40,697 bases of DNA from contig CAZZHH010000028.1 of assembly GCA_964653595.1 (NCBI GenBank), positions 1 to 40,697 of the forward strand. Reading direction: 5' to 3'. Positions 8,063 through 16,250 of the stretch are shown in pieces (positions within the stretch are counted from its first letter, which is position 1; the number at the start of each line of letters is the position of its first letter). Position numbers and translations under genes: made by a program. The stretch comes from JBAXTE01 sp964653595 (GTDB lineage: Bacteria; Bacteroidota; Bacteroidia; Bacteroidales; WCHB1-69). The notes beneath the pieces were generated by a model. The model was not told the DNA's origin. It made no database searches and was given only the letters and a program-made list of their open reading frames with translations.

Positions 8063-9103
8063 TTATTTCTTTTCACTCATTCTCATTTTTGCAACTTCAA
8101 TGGATTTCCTTAATTGCTCCTCTAAAAGCTTCTTGTCAGGCAATTCGGTATAATATTGAGCCACTTTTATGCCTGCTTCATCAAGTTTAAGCAACTCTAT
8201 TTGTTCGGTTCCACCGTTTGTACAAAGAATTAGACCAAGTGGACTTTCCTCACCATCTTGTCGTTCATACTTATTTAACCATTCAAGATAAAGTTCCATT
8301 TGACCTTTGTAAGCTGCCTTAAATTTTGTAATTTTTAAGTCAATGGCAATGAGCCTTTTTAATTTTCGATGATAAAAAAGTAAATCTAAATAAAAGTCTT
8401 CTCCATCAATGATCATGCGTTTCTGACGTTCGACAAACGAAAAACCACTCCCCAACTCTAAAATAAATCGTTCTAACTCGCCGATTAAAATATCTTCAAG
8501 CGTTTTTTCCGAAAAGTATCCTTTTAATCCTGTAAAGTTTAAAAAATATGGACTTTTAAAAACAAGATCCGGCGATATTTTATTATTTTCACTCAAACCG
8601 GATAATTCCTTTTTAATAAAATCTTCGGGTTTACCACTAATTGCAGTTCGTTCATAAAGCATTGATGAAATTTGTTTACGCAATATGTCGCGTCCCCAGC
8701 CTTCGTGTATTGACATCCAGAGATAAAACTCTCTTTGCAAATCATCTTTTATTGTTAATAATTCAATAAAATTCGACCAAGACAATTTTGTCGCTGCCTG
8801 CGACACTTTTTCCTGATTGGGAAAAAGAACTGAAAACTGAATCATTCTCCTTAAATTCCTAACTTCAAACTCTTTTCCGTAGTTGTCAGTTAATAATGTC
8901 GCAAGTTGCGACACAATTTGTTTTCCATATTCTGCCCTTTTATTTTTAAGTATTTCACAATTAATGCGACCTCCAATATGCCAATAAAGCATTGTTAGTT
9001 CCGAATTAACGATCCTAGCTAAACCGAATTTTGTTTGTTCAATTAGTTGACAAACATCTTTAAATATCAAACTTCCAATTATGTTTGATTCTATATCTTT
9101 CAT
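8063..9103 (-). CDS. DUF1016 / YhcG-family PD-(D/E)xK nuclease
   Basis: The 346-residue protein matches the YhcG family throughout. The N-terminal DUF1016_N region (about 15-165) contains YWHIGGRI and YGKQIV-type motifs. The C-terminal nuclease domain (about 175-330) contains FYLDLLFYHRKLKRLIAIDLK, whose D and DLK residues are the PD-(D/E)xK catalytic core, and ends near PLGLILCT. Members are linked to defence or mobile DNA and to restriction loci, but the exact role is not settled. It starts at a clear ATG and is transcribed toward RHS cassette A, 13 bp away. It has no detectable relation to the toxin tips. Confidence 0.85.
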   Translation of the reverse strand: MKDIESNIIGSLIFKDVCQLIEQTKFGLARIVNSELTMLYWHIGGRINCEILKNKRAEYGKQIVSQLATLLTDNYGKEFEVRNLRRMIQFSVLFPNQEKVSQAATKLSWSNFIELLTIKDDLQREFYLWMSIHEGWGRDILRKQISSMLYERTAISGKPEDFIKKELSGLSENNKISPDLVFKSPYFLNFTGLKGYFSEKTLEDILIGELERFILELGSGFSFVERQKRMIIDGEDFYLDLLFYHRKLKRLIAIDLKITKFKAAYKGQMELYLEWLNKYERQDGEESPLGLILCTNGGTEQIELLKLDEAGIKVAQYYTELPDKKLLEEQLRKSIEVAKMRMSEKK

Positions 9104-9405
9104 ATTGTTTTAAGGTGATTGAAATTGTTATCGATAAAATTACAAAATATTTCTTTTTCATTTGAGATTTTATAGATGTTTAAAAAAACTAGCAGATGCT
9201 TTAACTCAAATTAACCTATAGGAAATTTGACAAATCCTAACTATTAGATTTAGTTATGTTTAGCCCAGATTTAGTGTTTCTAATCCTCATTTTAAATTTA
9301 ATGCTTCGATCTCAATTTATTTTTGTAATGAATTGATATTCAAACACAGTCCGAATATTCGTGACTTTATTGTAGAAAAACTTGCATACAATGTATTCCT
9401 TTCAT
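9104..9405. other. Gene-free stretch with one copy of a 62-bp repeat
   Basis: No gene is seen. Bases 9332-9393 (ATTGATATTC to ACAATG) match 16162-16223 at 50 of 62 positions. Both copies lie just after the 3' end of a small minus-strand gene. Confidence 0.7.
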
Positions 9406-10053
9406 TTAATCCATTATCTTTCCTGAATCTATTAATATTTGAATGCTATCTTTTTCTAATGATTTATAGTTAATACATTTTTTTGTATATGGGTAATGCA
9501 TCGTTATTGAATGTGCAAGACCCAAAGAATAAGCATCATAAAATGATTTATATTGTGTACTTAATAACCCAACAATGTCCCCTGTGATTGGTGTATAATA
9601 CTTGATGTCAAATACTTTTTTCCCTTGTCTAACATATATATAAATAAATCTCCCGAAGTCTCTAATTGGTTTTTCCTCGATAAGTTTTTGTATATCGTTA
9701 AAACAATTATCAAGTAAGGGATCTAGTGTGTTTTTGGAATTATAATAGTCAAAATCTCTTTTTACAGTTTGATACCATAGCATTTTCCCTTTTTCGTATG
9801 TTATCATACTATAGGCACTATGCCATTCACCATTAGTTTTAAAGAGATAAACAATACTTCTTCCAATTTCTGATAATAATTGTTTGTTAAACAGCGTATA
9901 TGCTATCGGATTATCTATGATAATTAACGTGTCAGGATAATCATAATTCTTTAATGTTTCCTTAAAAAAATTAGTACAATAATAATGTTCCTTTTGAGAA
10001 AAAGATTTTAGCACTGCAAATAAAATTATAATTCCAATTAATGTTTTTTTCAT
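9406..10053 (-). CDS. Exported protein of unknown function, possible orphan immunity protein
   Basis: The 215-residue product has a clear signal peptide (MKKTLIGIIILFAVLKSFSQ) and no domain that I recognise. It is rich in Tyr, Lys and Asp, like other small exported proteins of this locus. It is separated by 59 bp from the immunity candidate of cassette B, with no toxin tip of its own next to it. A plausible reading is an immunity gene left behind after its cassette was lost or replaced; this is inference from position only. Confidence 0.6.
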   Translation of the reverse strand: MKKTLIGIIILFAVLKSFSQKEHYYCTNFFKETLKNYDYPDTLIIIDNPIAYTLFNKQLLSEIGRSIVYLFKTNGEWHSAYSMITYEKGKMLWYQTVKRDFDYYNSKNTLDPLLDNCFNDIQKLIEEKPIRDFGRFIYIYVRQGKKVFDIKYYTPITGDIVGLLSTQYKSFYDAYSLGLAHSITMHYPYTKKCINYKSLEKDSIQILIDSGKIMD

Positions 10054-10112
10054 ACTTTATTTTATTGATAATTATCAGTTTAAATAACTTTCCTTAGATA
10101 TTAGATTACTAT

Positions 10113-10706
10113 TTATGGGCATCCACTTTTCTTAATTATCTTGAAATCACCATCTCGGAATAATATTTTGTAATTTAGAACATACCGTGGAAATATATTG
10201 ATGAAATGTGTTTGATTTGCATAATTTAAATCGTAAAAGGCATTTGTTTTAAAAAAAAATGGCACATTGTTCATTTCTTTTGGATTGTTAACAATCATAA
10301 ACACTTTGTTTTTATGTAAAATCAATCCACAATAATAATGAAAATTTGTATCTTGAATATGATTCATGGCAGTGAATGTCTTAATATTATCAAAATTTAT
10401 TACTGAGTTTATAGATATTTGATATGTATAGTTTGTGTCTTCAATATCTGGATAATTACTGATTTTTATTTCAAAAAAGTAATTATCTCCTATCGATTCC
10501 CATTTTTTATTTTTTAAACATTTATTATTCTTTTCGATAATGTTGTCAAAGATTAGAAATAGTTTTTCATTTTTTATCCTCCACACAGGAAATTGCATAA
10601 TGGAATCTTTAGCAATACAATTGTAATATTTTTTACTGGAAATATTGTTCTGAGATATCGCCCATATACTGTGCAATAACAATGAAATCAATATGATTTT
10701 TTTCAT
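10113..10706 (-). CDS. Exported immunity candidate for JAMM tip B
   Basis: The 197-residue product starts with a signal peptide (MKKIILISLLLHSIWAISQ) and lies 11 bp downstream of RHS cassette B on the same strand, the standard place for an immunity gene. The block WRIKNEKLFLIFDN, a Cys, then FFEIKIS is echoed in the frameshifted protein next to cassette A (EIKSKELLNELDS, Cys, FNIDIV), so the two are probably distant relatives that guard against related JAMM toxins. No known domain is recognised. Export suggests that the toxin is met in the periplasm. Confidence 0.65.
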   Translation of the reverse strand: MKKIILISLLLHSIWAISQNNISSKKYYNCIAKDSIMQFPVWRIKNEKLFLIFDNIIEKNNKCLKNKKWESIGDNYFFEIKISNYPDIEDTNYTYQISINSVINFDNIKTFTAMNHIQDTNFHYYCGLILHKNKVFMIVNNPKEMNNVPFFFKTNAFYDLNYANQTHFINIFPRYVLNYKILFRDGDFKIIKKSGCP

Positions 10707-10717
10707 AATTAAGAGAA

Positions 10718-11635
10718 TTATTTTTTTTGTTCCCGACCTACTTCGTTATGGCGAATAGGATTATCTTTCTTATATGATCTTTCTTTACCGCTATAACGTA
10801 AGATAAAGGTGCAATTTGGAAAATGCTTTATTAGTTCGTTTTTATGTTTAATATCAGCTTTTGAAGTATAATCATTATCGTTTTCTTCTGGGTGACTATG
10901 AGAAAATATAGTAATGCCGTATCTTTTTCCACTGACAATATTCATTGACAATTCAGCTCCCCTGAATTCAATTTCTCTTTCATGTGAGGTATGTAAAGAG
11001 TTGATTTGAGATACTTCAAGATCTAACATATTGGCATTAATTTTAGACCACTCAACATCTGTATGATCGGCTAAAAAATCAAAAGCGACATCAGCATCTC
11101 CTTTTGATTCAAAAAACAAATCAGTTAAGGTAATTGGTTTATCCTTCCCCTCAACTTTTCTAACAGTATTAATATCTTGTTTGAATCCAATTACTTTTTT
11201 TGAAAATTCTTGTTTTATCCCAGTCCTTTTCCCATCAATAGTTTGAAATAAAACATCAGAACTTGTAGTTTTAACATTTTGCATATTGCCCGTTGCTTTG
11301 TCAACATCCCATTCATCCTCCCCTTTGGGATCAATAACCATTACAGGCCTGTTGCCAACATAACTAAAAGGAGATTGATATGGATACTTATCCCGCATAG
11401 GATCCACACTCAACCAAACACTCACATCGCTCATGTAATACCTCGCCCCGAAATACGAATAAGAGGTCTCCTCGTCCTTCTCTTTTCCGCTGAACTTATA
11501 AGGTGTGTAGTAATTGGCGGTGCTCCGCTGTTCCACGAAGAGTGAATTACCACCACAAAAACCGATTGCCTTGGGTGTTGCCCCAACGCTGAAGGGTGAA
11601 TGGTTTTGGTTGGTTTTTGTGGTATTTGAGCTCAT
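10718..11635 (-). CDS. Orphan RHS tip cassette B with JAMM-type metallopeptidase toxin domain
   Basis: The 305-residue ORF starts with a non-RHS stretch (TKTNQNHSPFSVGATPKAIG) that is also found at the start of cassette E, then enters the shared core (LFVEQ to VDPM, residues 32-80; DNA 11396-11542). After the NRPVMVIDPKG junction the unique region contains E195 in VEW and H246-x-H248-x9-S258-x2-D261, a JAMM motif with a slightly long spacer. The block before VEW (DLFFES...AFDFLADHTD) matches the equivalent block of cassettes A and C, so the three tips share one fold. A boundary hairpin lies upstream and an exported immunity candidate downstream. Confidence 0.8.
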   Translation of the reverse strand: MSSNTTKTNQNHSPFSVGATPKAIGFCGGNSLFVEQRSTANYYTPYKFSGKEKDEETSYSYFGARYYMSDVSVWLSVDPMRDKYPYQSPFSYVGNRPVMVIDPKGEDEWDVDKATGNMQNVKTTSSDVLFQTIDGKRTGIKQEFSKKVIGFKQDINTVRKVEGKDKPITLTDLFFESKGDADVAFDFLADHTDVEWSKINANMLDLEVSQINSLHTSHEREIEFRGAELSMNIVSGKRYGITIFSHSHPEENDNDYTSKADIKHKNELIKHFPNCTFILRYSGKERSYKKDNPIRHNEVGREQKK

Positions 11636-11680
11636 TGGTTTCTGGTTTTACTTTCTTTGGGTAAAGTTACTGATTTTGGG

Positions 11681-11710
11681 ATAAACGCCAAGCTTAAGCC
11701 TGGCGTTTAT
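11681..11710. terminator. Boundary hairpin upstream of cassette B
   Basis: ATAAACGCCA and TGGCGTTTAT flank the inner palindrome GCTTAAGC. It separates the immunity gene of cassette C from the start of cassette B. It is related in sequence to the hairpins at 6476 and 16117. A T-rich tract follows on the plus strand, so it could be a terminator working in either direction or simply a repeat. Confidence 0.6.
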
Positions 11711-11728
11711 TGTTTTTATAGATATTAC

Positions 11729-12469
11729 CTAACAATCAGAATTGAAAATTATTGTTATATTAAAATTTACATATTTCGTTATTGCAATCTGCTTTTCAAA
11801 TGATAAGTCATTATACCTAATCCCCCATTTATCTAAAGAGATCTTATTTTTTTTTAATTCAATTAACTGAACTAGCTCATGGAAACAATCAAAAAACAAT
11901 TTCCATTCATCATTTGATAACTCATTTTTAGCTCCAATATTAGATCTTATAACAGCATTTATTTTAGACGTTTCTACTTCACCAAAAAAGTCAATTTTTT
12001 TTCTAATCTTAGTAGTCTTATCATGTGCAAATTCAGTATTATAAATGTATTTCTCAGCTTGATCTTTAATCTGACAGATTGATGATTTATTATGGTTTAT
12101 AAAAACATTTTCATTTTTAATACAAATATTAAATGATAATACATCATGGACTCCTGAAGGCAATGGATATGATTCATTTACTAAAGTCCAATCTACTTTT
12201 TCATTTTCTTCGTCAAGAAGAATAATAGTTTGATACCAATATAGGTTTGGGCTTTTAAAAATAGAATCATTTAACCTTTGTGATATATGCGAAAATATTG
12301 ATTTACAATTCCTTAATTCATATCCTATGCGAAATAGTTCAGTTGTTTTATATACTTTAGTTTCGATTTTGCTATCCATTTGTTTATTTTCATCTAAACA
12401 GCTAATAATGCTAAGTATTATCAATGTCATTAATAATACTTTTTTAATGAGACTTATAATTTTTTCCAT
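11729..12469 (-). CDS. Lipoprotein immunity candidate for JAMM tip C
   Basis: The 246-residue product has a lipoprotein signal: a basic start, a hydrophobic stretch LLMTLIILSIIS, then Cys24 followed by LDEN. Its ATG lies inside the last codons of RHS cassette C (16-bp overlap), a strong sign of coupled translation. The rest, with LYWYQTIILLDEENEKVDW and a Lys/Asn-rich C-terminal half, matches no family I recognise. Lipidation would place it in the periplasm on a membrane surface, which fits protection against an exported peptidase. The function is inferred from position. Confidence 0.65.
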   Translation of the reverse strand: MEKIISLIKKVLLMTLIILSIISCLDENKQMDSKIETKVYKTTELFRIGYELRNCKSIFSHISQRLNDSIFKSPNLYWYQTIILLDEENEKVDWTLVNESYPLPSGVHDVLSFNICIKNENVFINHNKSSICQIKDQAEKYIYNTEFAHDKTTKIRKKIDFFGEVETSKINAVIRSNIGAKNELSNDEWKLFFDCFHELVQLIELKKNKISLDKWGIRYNDLSFEKQIAITKYVNFNITIIFNSDC

Positions 12470-13383
12470 TTTTGATTTGGGTTTTTAGGCATAAACAACC
12501 AAGATTGAGCATTTGGATTATTTTTTATTAAGTCTCTAGCATTTGAAATATCATTGTCAGATGGCTGAAAATCAATTCTTGAATCGTTTCCTCCATGACT
12601 ATGTGCATTAAATAACTTGTTATAAAAACCATAGGCACTTCCATTTGCAGAAAAATTTGGTGCTTGTGCATCTTCTCTTAAAGTACCAACAAGCCAATCC
12701 CCATTTTTAAAACCAGCCAATGCCCATTCTACCGTAGAATTTGTTGCACAAAAAGTAAAGACTTTTTTGGCTTCACTTTTAGACTTAGATTTACCAAAAT
12801 ACAATTGTAGCATAGTTCGATTTTCAGTATAAGTCCATTCTTTAGTTTTGGGGTTATATTTACCTGTCCTTGTGGCCCCTGGATCAGGATACATTGCTTC
12901 TTTCATTTTTGGATCTTTTTTTACAAGTGAAGGTAGTATTGTTTTATCATTAACGGTAACTGGAGCAACGTTCTTTTTGGTTCCATCATTGTTTATTGCA
13001 TACAATCTATCAGGTTCGTTATTTGTAGGGCCTATTTGTCGTACTTCTCCTGAAGATGTAACTCCAAAATCAGTATCAAATGCTCCATCAGGGTCTATTC
13101 GCATAATCGGATTCAACTGGCAATAATTATACGGAGAAAGCCATTCTCGTTCGTCTGCCATCGGATCCACACTCAACCAAATACTAACATCGCTCATGTA
13201 ATACCTCGCCCCGAAGTACGAATAACTGGTCTCCTCATCCTTCTCCTTGCCACTGAACTTATATGGAGTATAGTAATTGGCGGTGCTCCGCTGTTCCACG
13301 AAGAGTTCGCCAAAAGGCAGATATTGAAGATGCTGTGAAGCGTACCCATTTCGGTCGGTGATAAAACTACTTATAGTTTTCAT
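12454..13383 (-). CDS. Orphan RHS tip cassette C with JAMM-type metallopeptidase toxin domain
   Basis: The 309-residue ORF begins within RHS sequence (SSFITDRNGYASQHLQYLPF) and carries the shared core at DNA 13159-13305, with one change (SIWLS). After NPIMRIDPDG comes a Lys/Pro-rich linker and a C-terminal domain with LQLYFG, then E219 in TVEW and H261-x-H263-x11-S275-x2-D278. This is a JAMM motif with the longest spacer of the three tips. The ATG shares an ATGA overlap with the stop of the upstream RhuM-family gene, and its first codons replace the normal RHS sequence. The break in the RHS shell therefore lies at the RhuM junction. Confidence 0.75.
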   Translation of the reverse strand: MKTISSFITDRNGYASQHLQYLPFGELFVEQRSTANYYTPYKFSGKEKDEETSYSYFGARYYMSDVSIWLSVDPMADEREWLSPYNYCQLNPIMRIDPDGAFDTDFGVTSSGEVRQIGPTNNEPDRLYAINNDGTKKNVAPVTVNDKTILPSLVKKDPKMKEAMYPDPGATRTGKYNPKTKEWTYTENRTMLQLYFGKSKSKSEAKKVFTFCATNSTVEWALAGFKNGDWLVGTLREDAQAPNFSANGSAYGFYNKLFNAHSHGGNDSRIDFQPSDNDISNARDLIKNNPNAQSWLFMPKNPNQKWKKL

Positions 13384-14222
13384 TCTTCAATTATTCTATT
13401 TAGAAGACTCATTGCTTCGAGTTCCATTTTTGAAAAAGCAAACCACTTCTTCCCCAAATCTTTTAGCGATGCTCCAAAGTGATATATGGTTTTTTGGTCA
13501 ATAATCAAAAACCGATCATGTGCTTTGGAAAATTTTTTAATTGTTATTTCAGGGTATTGTTGATTGTGCTTTTTCAAGTCAAGTTCAAGTTGTTTGGAGA
13601 TGGTTTTAGTGTATATAGTTGCGCTAACCGATGCAGTCCTTTTTGAAAGCAAAAACAACACACTTTCATCAATATAATTGTCGATAAGCACAATTGCCGT
13701 TTTCGCTGATTTTATCAATTCGCATACAAATACAAAGGCATCAAATACCTGACCTTCGAAAAATATCTCTTCGTTACGAGGCAAGCTAGTTTGAATCTGA
13801 AAATCGATTTCTCCTAATTTCTTTTTAATCGCATTGACATCACCTTCAAGAGAATCTATTCGTTGATTTACTGAGTATCCTTTAAGCAGATACTCTTTTA
13901 GAATTTTGTTAGCCCAAATACGGAACTGAATTCCTCTTGCCGATTTAACCCGATAACCAATGGATAAAATCATATCTAAATTGTAATATTCCATTTGATA
14001 TGTTTTTCCATCGGATGCAGTTGTCGCAAATTTTGCGACAACTTGAAAATTACGAAGCTCTTCTTTCAAAGCATTAGAAATATGTTTTCCAATAGTTTTA
14101 ACATCTCTTTCAAAAAGAGTGGAAATTTGATGTCGATTAAGCCAAACGGTCTCATCTTCCACTCTGACTTCTATGGTGGTTGAAAACTCATCGGGCTGAT
14201 AAATAATAAGTTTGTTAATCAT
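13380..14222 (-). CDS. RhuM-family protein
   Basis: The 280-residue product has the RhuM signature: an N-terminal part IIYQPDEFSTTIEVRVEDET, then VWLNRHQISTLFERDVKTIG and a YYNLDMILSIGYRVKS block (about residues 30-115). The C-terminal part ends in HDRFLIIDQKTIYHFGASLKDLGKK, a phospholipase-D-like segment often found in this family. RhuM proteins are annotated as virulence proteins, but their biochemistry is unknown; they often sit beside restriction or mobile genes. I place the start at the ATG at 14222 (MINKLIIYQ), because the upstream TTG would add 11 residues foreign to the family. The stop overlaps the ATG of cassette C by 4 nt. Confidence 0.8.
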   Translation of the reverse strand: MINKLIIYQPDEFSTTIEVRVEDETVWLNRHQISTLFERDVKTIGKHISNALKEELRNFQVVAKFATTASDGKTYQMEYYNLDMILSIGYRVKSARGIQFRIWANKILKEYLLKGYSVNQRIDSLEGDVNAIKKKLGEIDFQIQTSLPRNEEIFFEGQVFDAFVFVCELIKSAKTAIVLIDNYIDESVLFLLSKRTASVSATIYTKTISKQLELDLKKHNQQYPEITIKKFSKAHDRFLIIDQKTIYHFGASLKDLGKKWFAFSKMELEAMSLLNRIIEE

Positions 14223-14505
14223 AACTATTTGTTTTATTATTTTTCGCGTCACCAAACTTACTAATTTATTTCTGAAAACTAGCTTATTTTTTTACTTGAT
14301 ACTTTTTCCCTTGTCTAAAAAAGTAAGCCAAAAAAGACAAGGTTGGTTGGTTTTAGAGCTATGTAATGCTGGCTTTCGCATGATTAAAACCTAAATTTAA
14401 TCTTCCTAACTCAAGATGTTTTCATAATCACTCTATTTCTTGGGTACATCATACAATTTAGTTTATTTAAAGCACAATTTGACATGGTACTACCCGTGTT
14501 ACCCC

Positions 14506-14694
14506 TTATTCCCACAAATTAAAAAGATACATAATTCCAATAATAATACAAGCAAAAATTGCTAAAGACATTTCAAAAACTCTTGTTTTTTCAAGAAAAA
14601 CACCTTGTTCATAATTATACCACTTGTTTTTAATAAAAAAATAAAGCAATAAAAAACCAATACACAAAAAAAGAAGTCCTAAAAATATGTTCAT
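14506..14694 (-). CDS. Small two-TM protein, possible immunity protein for tip D
   Basis: The 62-residue product has two hydrophobic segments (about 3-21 and 42-59) joined by a short charged loop. Its ATG lies one base past the stop of RHS cassette D, a spacing that argues for coupled translation. Membrane proteins of this size are common immunity proteins for toxins acting on membranes. No family is recognised, and the role is inferred from position and topology. Confidence 0.6.
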   Translation of the reverse strand: MNIFLGLLFLCIGFLLLYFFIKNKWYNYEQGVFLEKTRVFEMSLAIFACIIIGIMYLFNLWE

Positions 14695-14695
14695 A

Positions 14696-16072
14696 CTATT
14701 TTTTATTCATTTTTTTGTCAATAACTTTATCTGCGCCCATTTCTGAAGTGCTTAAAATAATGCCACCAACTGTTTTTAAATATAACTTTTCCAAATAAGA
14801 GGCCTTGAGCATACTTACACCCTTATTTACACCACTACCAGAAGCTACCCCAACAAAATCTATGATAGCTTTAGCTTTATTGCCATCATTTAAATCCAAT
14901 GCTAAGTCAACCGTTGATGATATTCGAGATAATCCATTGCCCACACCAATAAGACCTGCTCCAATAGCTGCGGTTGGAGGGAATAAAACTAAAGCTACTC
15001 CAATCGCTTGTGCTCCAAGACCTACTTTTCCTGTTGCATCTGATGTAATTTCAAGCCCAGTTCTCCAAAATGCATTCTGAGCTTTATAGATTCCCAATTT
15101 TGTTCCAGCATATATTGCTCGCTCATGGTCATTCATTTTATGGGTTACCTCACAAGCAGGCAATAACACTTTCCCATTTTCTATAGTACCATCTGCTTTA
15201 TAATTTGTTAAAGTTCCATTTTCTTGATATTCGCTTGTTTCTTTCCCCAAATATTTGTCACCCGATTTAACATCACTTGGACCATTCACCCAATATATTT
15301 GAGGATTGCCATTTTTATCTCTCCCTTCAACCCAATCCGGCAACCCTTCTTCCATTCCGTTAGGATCAATCAATCTTATCGGGTTTTGGAAGCAATAACG
15401 GTACGGAGTCCAACCCGGCGCTTGGTCTGCGAGTGGGTCAACACTCAACCAAACACTAACATCGCTCATATAATACCGAGCCCCGAAGTACGAATAAGAA
15501 GTCTCCTCATCCTTCTCCTTGCCACTGAACTTATATGGAGTATAGTAATTAGCCGTGCTTCGCTGTTCCACGAAGAGTTCACCGAATGGCAAATATTGAA
15601 GATGCTGTGAAGCGTACCCATTTCTATCGGTTATGAAACTACTCGAACCGATGTGGTCGGAGTGGTAGAAATACACATCCTTTTCATGTTCATCCATTTC
15701 AGCCAATGGTATTACACATTGAATAGTTTTGCCATAATTGGTGTATTCTCCGTTGAATCCTACGCAATCATCGCTTAGTTGGCACAACTTATACAGTCGA
15801 TCGCTGATTACTTCATAGGTGTCATGTGTGATTGGTTCAACTTTTTCGGTATATGGCACTATCGATGGAGATAACCCGCCCCCAATCTTGCTGGCAATCC
15901 GCTGCCCTTCGGTGTAGTAATGTTTGGTATATTCCCGGTCGTTCACCACCATGTACGGATTGGCATACAAGGTTTTATTTTCGTTCATGTCTGCAAAATC
16001 CACAGTTTGCTCACCATTGATAAGCATTTGCTGAATCCCTGTTGAAGAATATGTGGAGTTGCTATGATTCAT
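14696..16072 (-). CDS. Orphan RHS tip cassette D with hydrophobic Gly/Ala-rich toxin domain
   Basis: This 458-residue ORF is the longest orphan. It rejoins the RHS sequence at QQMLINGEQTVDFADMNENK, so it carries about 200 residues of RHS end, including FYHSDHIGSSSFITD, and the shared core at DNA 15431-15577 (VDPL instead of VDPM). After NPIRLIDPNGMEE the unique tip has a region around TGKVGLGAQAIGVALVLFPP and further Gly/Ala-rich hydrophobic sequence (about residues 346-382), then a mixed helix region to the end. This pattern fits a membrane-inserting or pore-forming domain, or a pre-toxin linker. No enzyme motif is seen. The two-TM gene next to it supports membrane action. The first 13 residues are not RHS-like. 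Confidence 0.7.
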   Translation of the reverse strand: MNHSNSTYSSTGIQQMLINGEQTVDFADMNENKTLYANPYMVVNDREYTKHYYTEGQRIASKIGGGLSPSIVPYTEKVEPITHDTYEVISDRLYKLCQLSDDCVGFNGEYTNYGKTIQCVIPLAEMDEHEKDVYFYHSDHIGSSSFITDRNGYASQHLQYLPFGELFVEQRSTANYYTPYKFSGKEKDEETSYSYFGARYYMSDVSVWLSVDPLADQAPGWTPYRYCFQNPIRLIDPNGMEEGLPDWVEGRDKNGNPQIYWVNGPSDVKSGDKYLGKETSEYQENGTLTNYKADGTIENGKVLLPACEVTHKMNDHERAIYAGTKLGIYKAQNAFWRTGLEITSDATGKVGLGAQAIGVALVLFPPTAAIGAGLIGVGNGLSRISSTVDLALDLNDGNKAKAIIDFVGVASGSGVNKGVSMLKASYLEKLYLKTVGGIILSTSEMGADKVIDKKMNKK

Positions 16073-16116
16073 CCGTTCGGTTTTGCTTTTTATGTTTCAA
16101 AGATAAGGAATTATGG

Positions 16117-16146
16117 TTAAACGCCAAGCTTTCGCCTGGCGTTTAA
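16117..16146. terminator. Boundary hairpin upstream of cassette D
   Basis: TTAAACGCCA and TGGCGTTTAA enclose AGCTTTCGCC. It lies between the immunity gene of cassette E and the start of cassette D. Its core is nearly the same as that of the hairpins at 6476-6513 and 11681-11710. Confidence 0.6.
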
Positions 16147-16161
16147 TATTTGCACTTTTCA

Positions 16162-16223
16162 ATTGTTATTCAATCACAGTCCGAAAATTCGCACCTTTAT
16201 TATAGACATGCTTGTAGACAATG
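16162..16223. repeat. Second copy of the 62-bp intergenic repeat
   Basis: It matches 9332-9393 at 50 of 62 positions, including CACAGTCCGAA and CTTTATT. It lies between the hairpin at 16117 and the end of the immunity gene of cassette E. Confidence 0.65.
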
Positions 16224-16250
16224 CAGCTCACCTTTATTGTGAATGTGCAT

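Noticed and set aside
6476..16146. Integron-type attC sites between cassettes
   Set aside because: The hairpins are short and perfect, with no attC core sites and no integron integrase in the window; a terminator or simple repeat is the safer reading.
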